Shown here: positions 62,214 to 64,000 of the stretch, one piece after another
How the letters are laid out: each line of letters starts with the position of its first letter
Position numbering within the stretch: position 1 is the first letter of the stretch
Source: Bacillus sp. EB01
GTDB lineage: Bacteria > Bacillota > Bacilli > Bacillales > Cytobacillaceae
DNA length: 64,000 nucleotides
Reading direction: 5' to 3'
Assembly (NCBI RefSeq): GCF_000613125.1
Contig: NZ_HG964497.1
Location: forward strand, 1,436,011-1,500,010
The notes under the pieces: model-generated
What the model was told of the DNA's origin: nothing
Databases searched by the model: none
Seen by the model: only the letters and a program-made list of their open reading frames with translations
Translations under genes and position numbers: made by a program

Positions 62214-62906
62214 TCAACCAAGATATTCGGTTTCCAGTTCAGTCTCTTGGATTTCTTTGTCCATATACACTTTATATGCCTTAGCGTTAGGTCTTGAGCT
62301 CACGATTTTATGGATTTCCTCGCCAATGTAATGGATTGCTACTCCATCATCTGCCGCGATCCCGGGCTTTAACATATGTCTTGATATAAACGATTGATAA
62401 GCAGGCCTTCTATTCGATTCCCCATCATAATGTGGGCAATTGCTTCCCGGTAAAAATCCTAAAGCATCTAACGGTTCGAGTCCGTCTCCATATGAATCCG
62501 TAACACCTTCTTCAAACCAGCAAATAGAACCTGCACTGACTCCGGATAGAATGATACCTTGTTCCCAAGCCTTTCTGAAAATATGATCGAGGCCCCATTC
62601 TCTCCATAGCACCAATAAATTTTTCGTATTCCCGCCGCCGACAAAAATAATGTCTTTATCCAATACGAACCCCTCTAAATCCCTTGTTGGCGGATTGAAT
62701 AACGATAAATGAGACGTTTCACATTCAAGATTTCCAAAATAACGATAGAACCGTGATGTATACCCATCTGCATCACCGCTGGCTGTAGGCACAAAACAAA
62801 TTTTCGGCTTAATTTTATGAGATTGCTTTAAAATATATTGATCTAGTAATGGATTCTCCGGCTCCATAGAAAAGCCCCCACCACCAAGAGCGATAATTTG
62901 CTTCAT
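62214..62906 (-). CDS. Peptidase E-like (S51) serine peptidase
   Basis: 230 residues with LSGVSAGSICWFEEG (nucleophile Ser124), the usual GxSAGA/S motif of S51 dipeptidases, FVGGGNTKNLL and the late HYDGESNRRP. These enzymes cleave Asp-X dipeptides or cyanophycin-type products. It is upstream of the response regulator on the same strand with 38 bases between, so it may be cotranscribed with bceRS by chance. ATG 62906; weak ribosome site. Confidence 0.83.
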   Translation of the reverse strand: MKQIIALGGGGFSMEPENPLLDQYILKQSHKIKPKICFVPTASGDADGYTSRFYRYFGNLECETSHLSLFNPPTRDLEGFVLDKDIIFVGGGNTKNLLVLWREWGLDHIFRKAWEQGIILSGVSAGSICWFEEGVTDSYGDGLEPLDALGFLPGSNCPHYDGESNRRPAYQSFISRHMLKPGIAADDGVAIHYIGEEIHKIVSSRPNAKAYKVYMDKEIQETELETEYLG

Positions 62907-62946
62907 GTAATCATCCCTATCTTAAATTTAACTACACTGCATTCCT

Positions 62947-63222
62947 TCATTGCAGGAAGAAATTTAGAAACATTAAAGCCGATACAAAAAAGTGAGCAGC
63001 TATTGTTTTTCTCTGGTCTTTAACTAAATAACCTTCTATTCCACCGACTAAGAACATCATGCCGCCAAGCAAACATCCAGATTTTACAAAAAAGCCAAGT
63101 CCAAATTTAAATGCCAGAAGTGCTGTGATTATGAAAGAAAAAGTAATGAGCGTATGTATAATCTTAAAAGGTTTGCTGCTTTCTCTTGTTTGTTTTTCAA
63201 AGAAAAAATCTACTATTTTCAT
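62947..63222 (-). CDS. Small membrane protein of unknown function (91 aa)
   Basis: 91 residues with three hydrophobic helices (about 22-40, 45-62, 72-90) and a charged start (KIVDFFFEKQTRESSK). I do not recognise a family name. It is 40 bases upstream of the peptidase E gene on the same strand; probable operon. The ATG is preceded by GGTGGGATTC with partial SD complementarity. Confidence 0.65.
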   Translation of the reverse strand: MKIVDFFFEKQTRESSKPFKIIHTLITFSFIITALLAFKFGLGFFVKSGCLLGGMMFLVGGIEGYLVKDQRKTIAAHFFVSALMFLNFFLQ

Positions 63223-63357
63223 TTGAATCCCACCTGACAGTTATGGCTTAACTTCAACCCGCTTTTTTCAGACCAATGATAAAACTGATGGATATTCCTT
63301 CCTTTATAAGAATTTCAACAAAAACTGCGGTAATCCTTCATTAATTGATTCATCCTT

Positions 63358-63389
63358 CAAAAAAAGAAACCCGGCTGCAAGTGCCGGGT
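63358..63389 (-). terminator. Terminator of a minus-strand transcript from the right
   Basis: ACCCGGC and GCCGGGT stem; followed on the minus strand by TTCTTTTTTT. It probably ends the transcript of the gene at the right edge, with the repeat array inside its 3' untranslated region. Confidence 0.7.
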
Positions 63390-63456
63390 CATTTGAAAAA
63401 TTAGGTTGTAATTTATAAGGTTCAGGTCTATGAATGCTATTAGAGAGGCTCTATTA

Positions 63457-63824
63457 GATTAATCTGCTTGCCCCAGACACCGATTAATCTATGAGACAGG
63501 TCCTCTTGGATTAATCTGCTTGCTCCAGGTGCCGATTAATCTATGAGACAGGTTCTCTTGGATTAATCTGCTTGCCCCAGACACCGATTAATCTATGAGA
63601 CAGGTCCTCTTGAATTAATCTGCTTGCTCCAGATAACGATTAATCTACGAGACGGGTTCTCTTGGATTAATCTGCTTGCCCCAGACTCCGATTAATCTAT
63701 GAGACCGGCTCTATTGGATTAATCTGCTTGCTCCAGACTCCGATTAATCTATGAGACTGGCTCTATTGGATTAATCCGACTCTCCCGAACCCTGATTAAT
63801 CAATCTATGAGACCGGCTCTATTG
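63457..63824. repeat. Tandem array, seven copies of a 52-bp unit
   Basis: Units start at 63457, 63509, 63561, 63613, 63665, 63717 and 63769, exactly 52 bases apart. GATTAATC (a palindrome) occurs twice in each unit, 26 bases apart. The last copy is degenerate with a 4-base insertion. No variable spacers. Confidence 0.9.
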
Positions 63825-63919
63825 GATTCTCTAGCCTCTTTATAGCAGGATCACACAATTTTACCCCGGTTCATCTCTTAAGTTTTAGCAGGTGACCAAG
63901 TTGGATTACCCCTCACCGC

Positions 63920-64000
63920 CTATTGCTTATAATCCCAAACTATCTCATACTCCCCTTCAGCATTTTTCACCACATAAACATCCTGTACAAACGCAAACGT
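63920..64000 (-). CDS. C-terminal end of an unidentified protein (partial)
   Basis: Twenty-six codons and a TAG stop read FVQDVYVVKNAEGEYEIVWDYK plus Q at the end. It reads like the last beta-strands of a small alpha/beta domain. Rest is outside the window; no family can be named. Confidence 0.55.
   Translation of the reverse strand, partial: TFAFVQDVYVVKNAEGEYEIVWDYKQ

Noticed and set aside
1-64000. tRNA, rRNA, transposase or prophage genes
   Set aside because: Looked for and not seen on either strand.

Overview
The window looks like a chromosome segment of a Bacillaceae bacterium (Bacillus or Mesobacillus type). The reasons are AGGAGG-type ribosome sites with many TTG and GTG starts, CcpA (cre) boxes, sigma-A promoters, a BceRSAB module, interspersed repeats common in Bacillus, and moderate GC. 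No rRNA, tRNA, transposase, prophage or CRISPR array was seen.

Region by region: 1-3466 is a large TPR protein with a papain-like C39 domain, cut by the left edge. 3867-5566 is yhdT-panF (pantothenate uptake). 6.3-12.5 kb is a minus-strand operon: FadR-type regulator, MeaB-like GTPase, two-subunit B12-dependent acyl-CoA mutase, PaaK-like CoA ligase and an SDR dehydrogenase. An 18-bp operator is shared with the promoter of an MFS carrier at 13.5-14.7 kb, and an orphan sigma-70-type factor lies between. Together they look like uptake, CoA activation, carbon-skeleton rearrangement and oxidation of a branched or hydroxylated short acid. 15.8-17.8 kb is a divergent EamA exporter/LysR pair. 17.9-25.1 kb holds a ROK regulator, an Fbp-type ABC importer and a divergent ArgH-like lyase; a secreted PIG-L deacetylase lies opposite.

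27.9-30.9 kb is a gene graveyard: an intact sugar-binding lipoprotein surrounded by remnants of a beta-propeller gene, nanE, opuAC and a LysR gene, three of which have intact relatives elsewhere in the window. 31-36.6 kb has an alpha/beta hydrolase, a class-C serine hydrolase, an NhaC antiporter and a canonical argH. 36.7-50.2 kb is a carbohydrate locus: nanE, ABC importer, RpiR regulator, two AXE1-type esterases and two large secreted beta-propeller paralogues, with several cre boxes.

The most striking part is 50.5-52.0 kb. Two canonical c-di-GMP-I (GEMM) riboswitch aptamers on the minus strand each precede a paralogous 31-residue protein with a C-H-C-x2-C metal-site pattern and each unit ends in a terminator. 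A PilZ-domain (c-di-GMP receptor) gene lies immediately upstream.

52-64 kb contains a PfoR-like PTS IIC protein, a GyrI-like protein, an overlapping HIT/PP2C pair, a sensor kinase, a BceRSAB antimicrobial-peptide module, peptidase E and a small membrane protein. Several intergenic regions carry short-word arrays of unrelated sequence but similar spacing (52 bp or 20-21 bp, whole helical turns).
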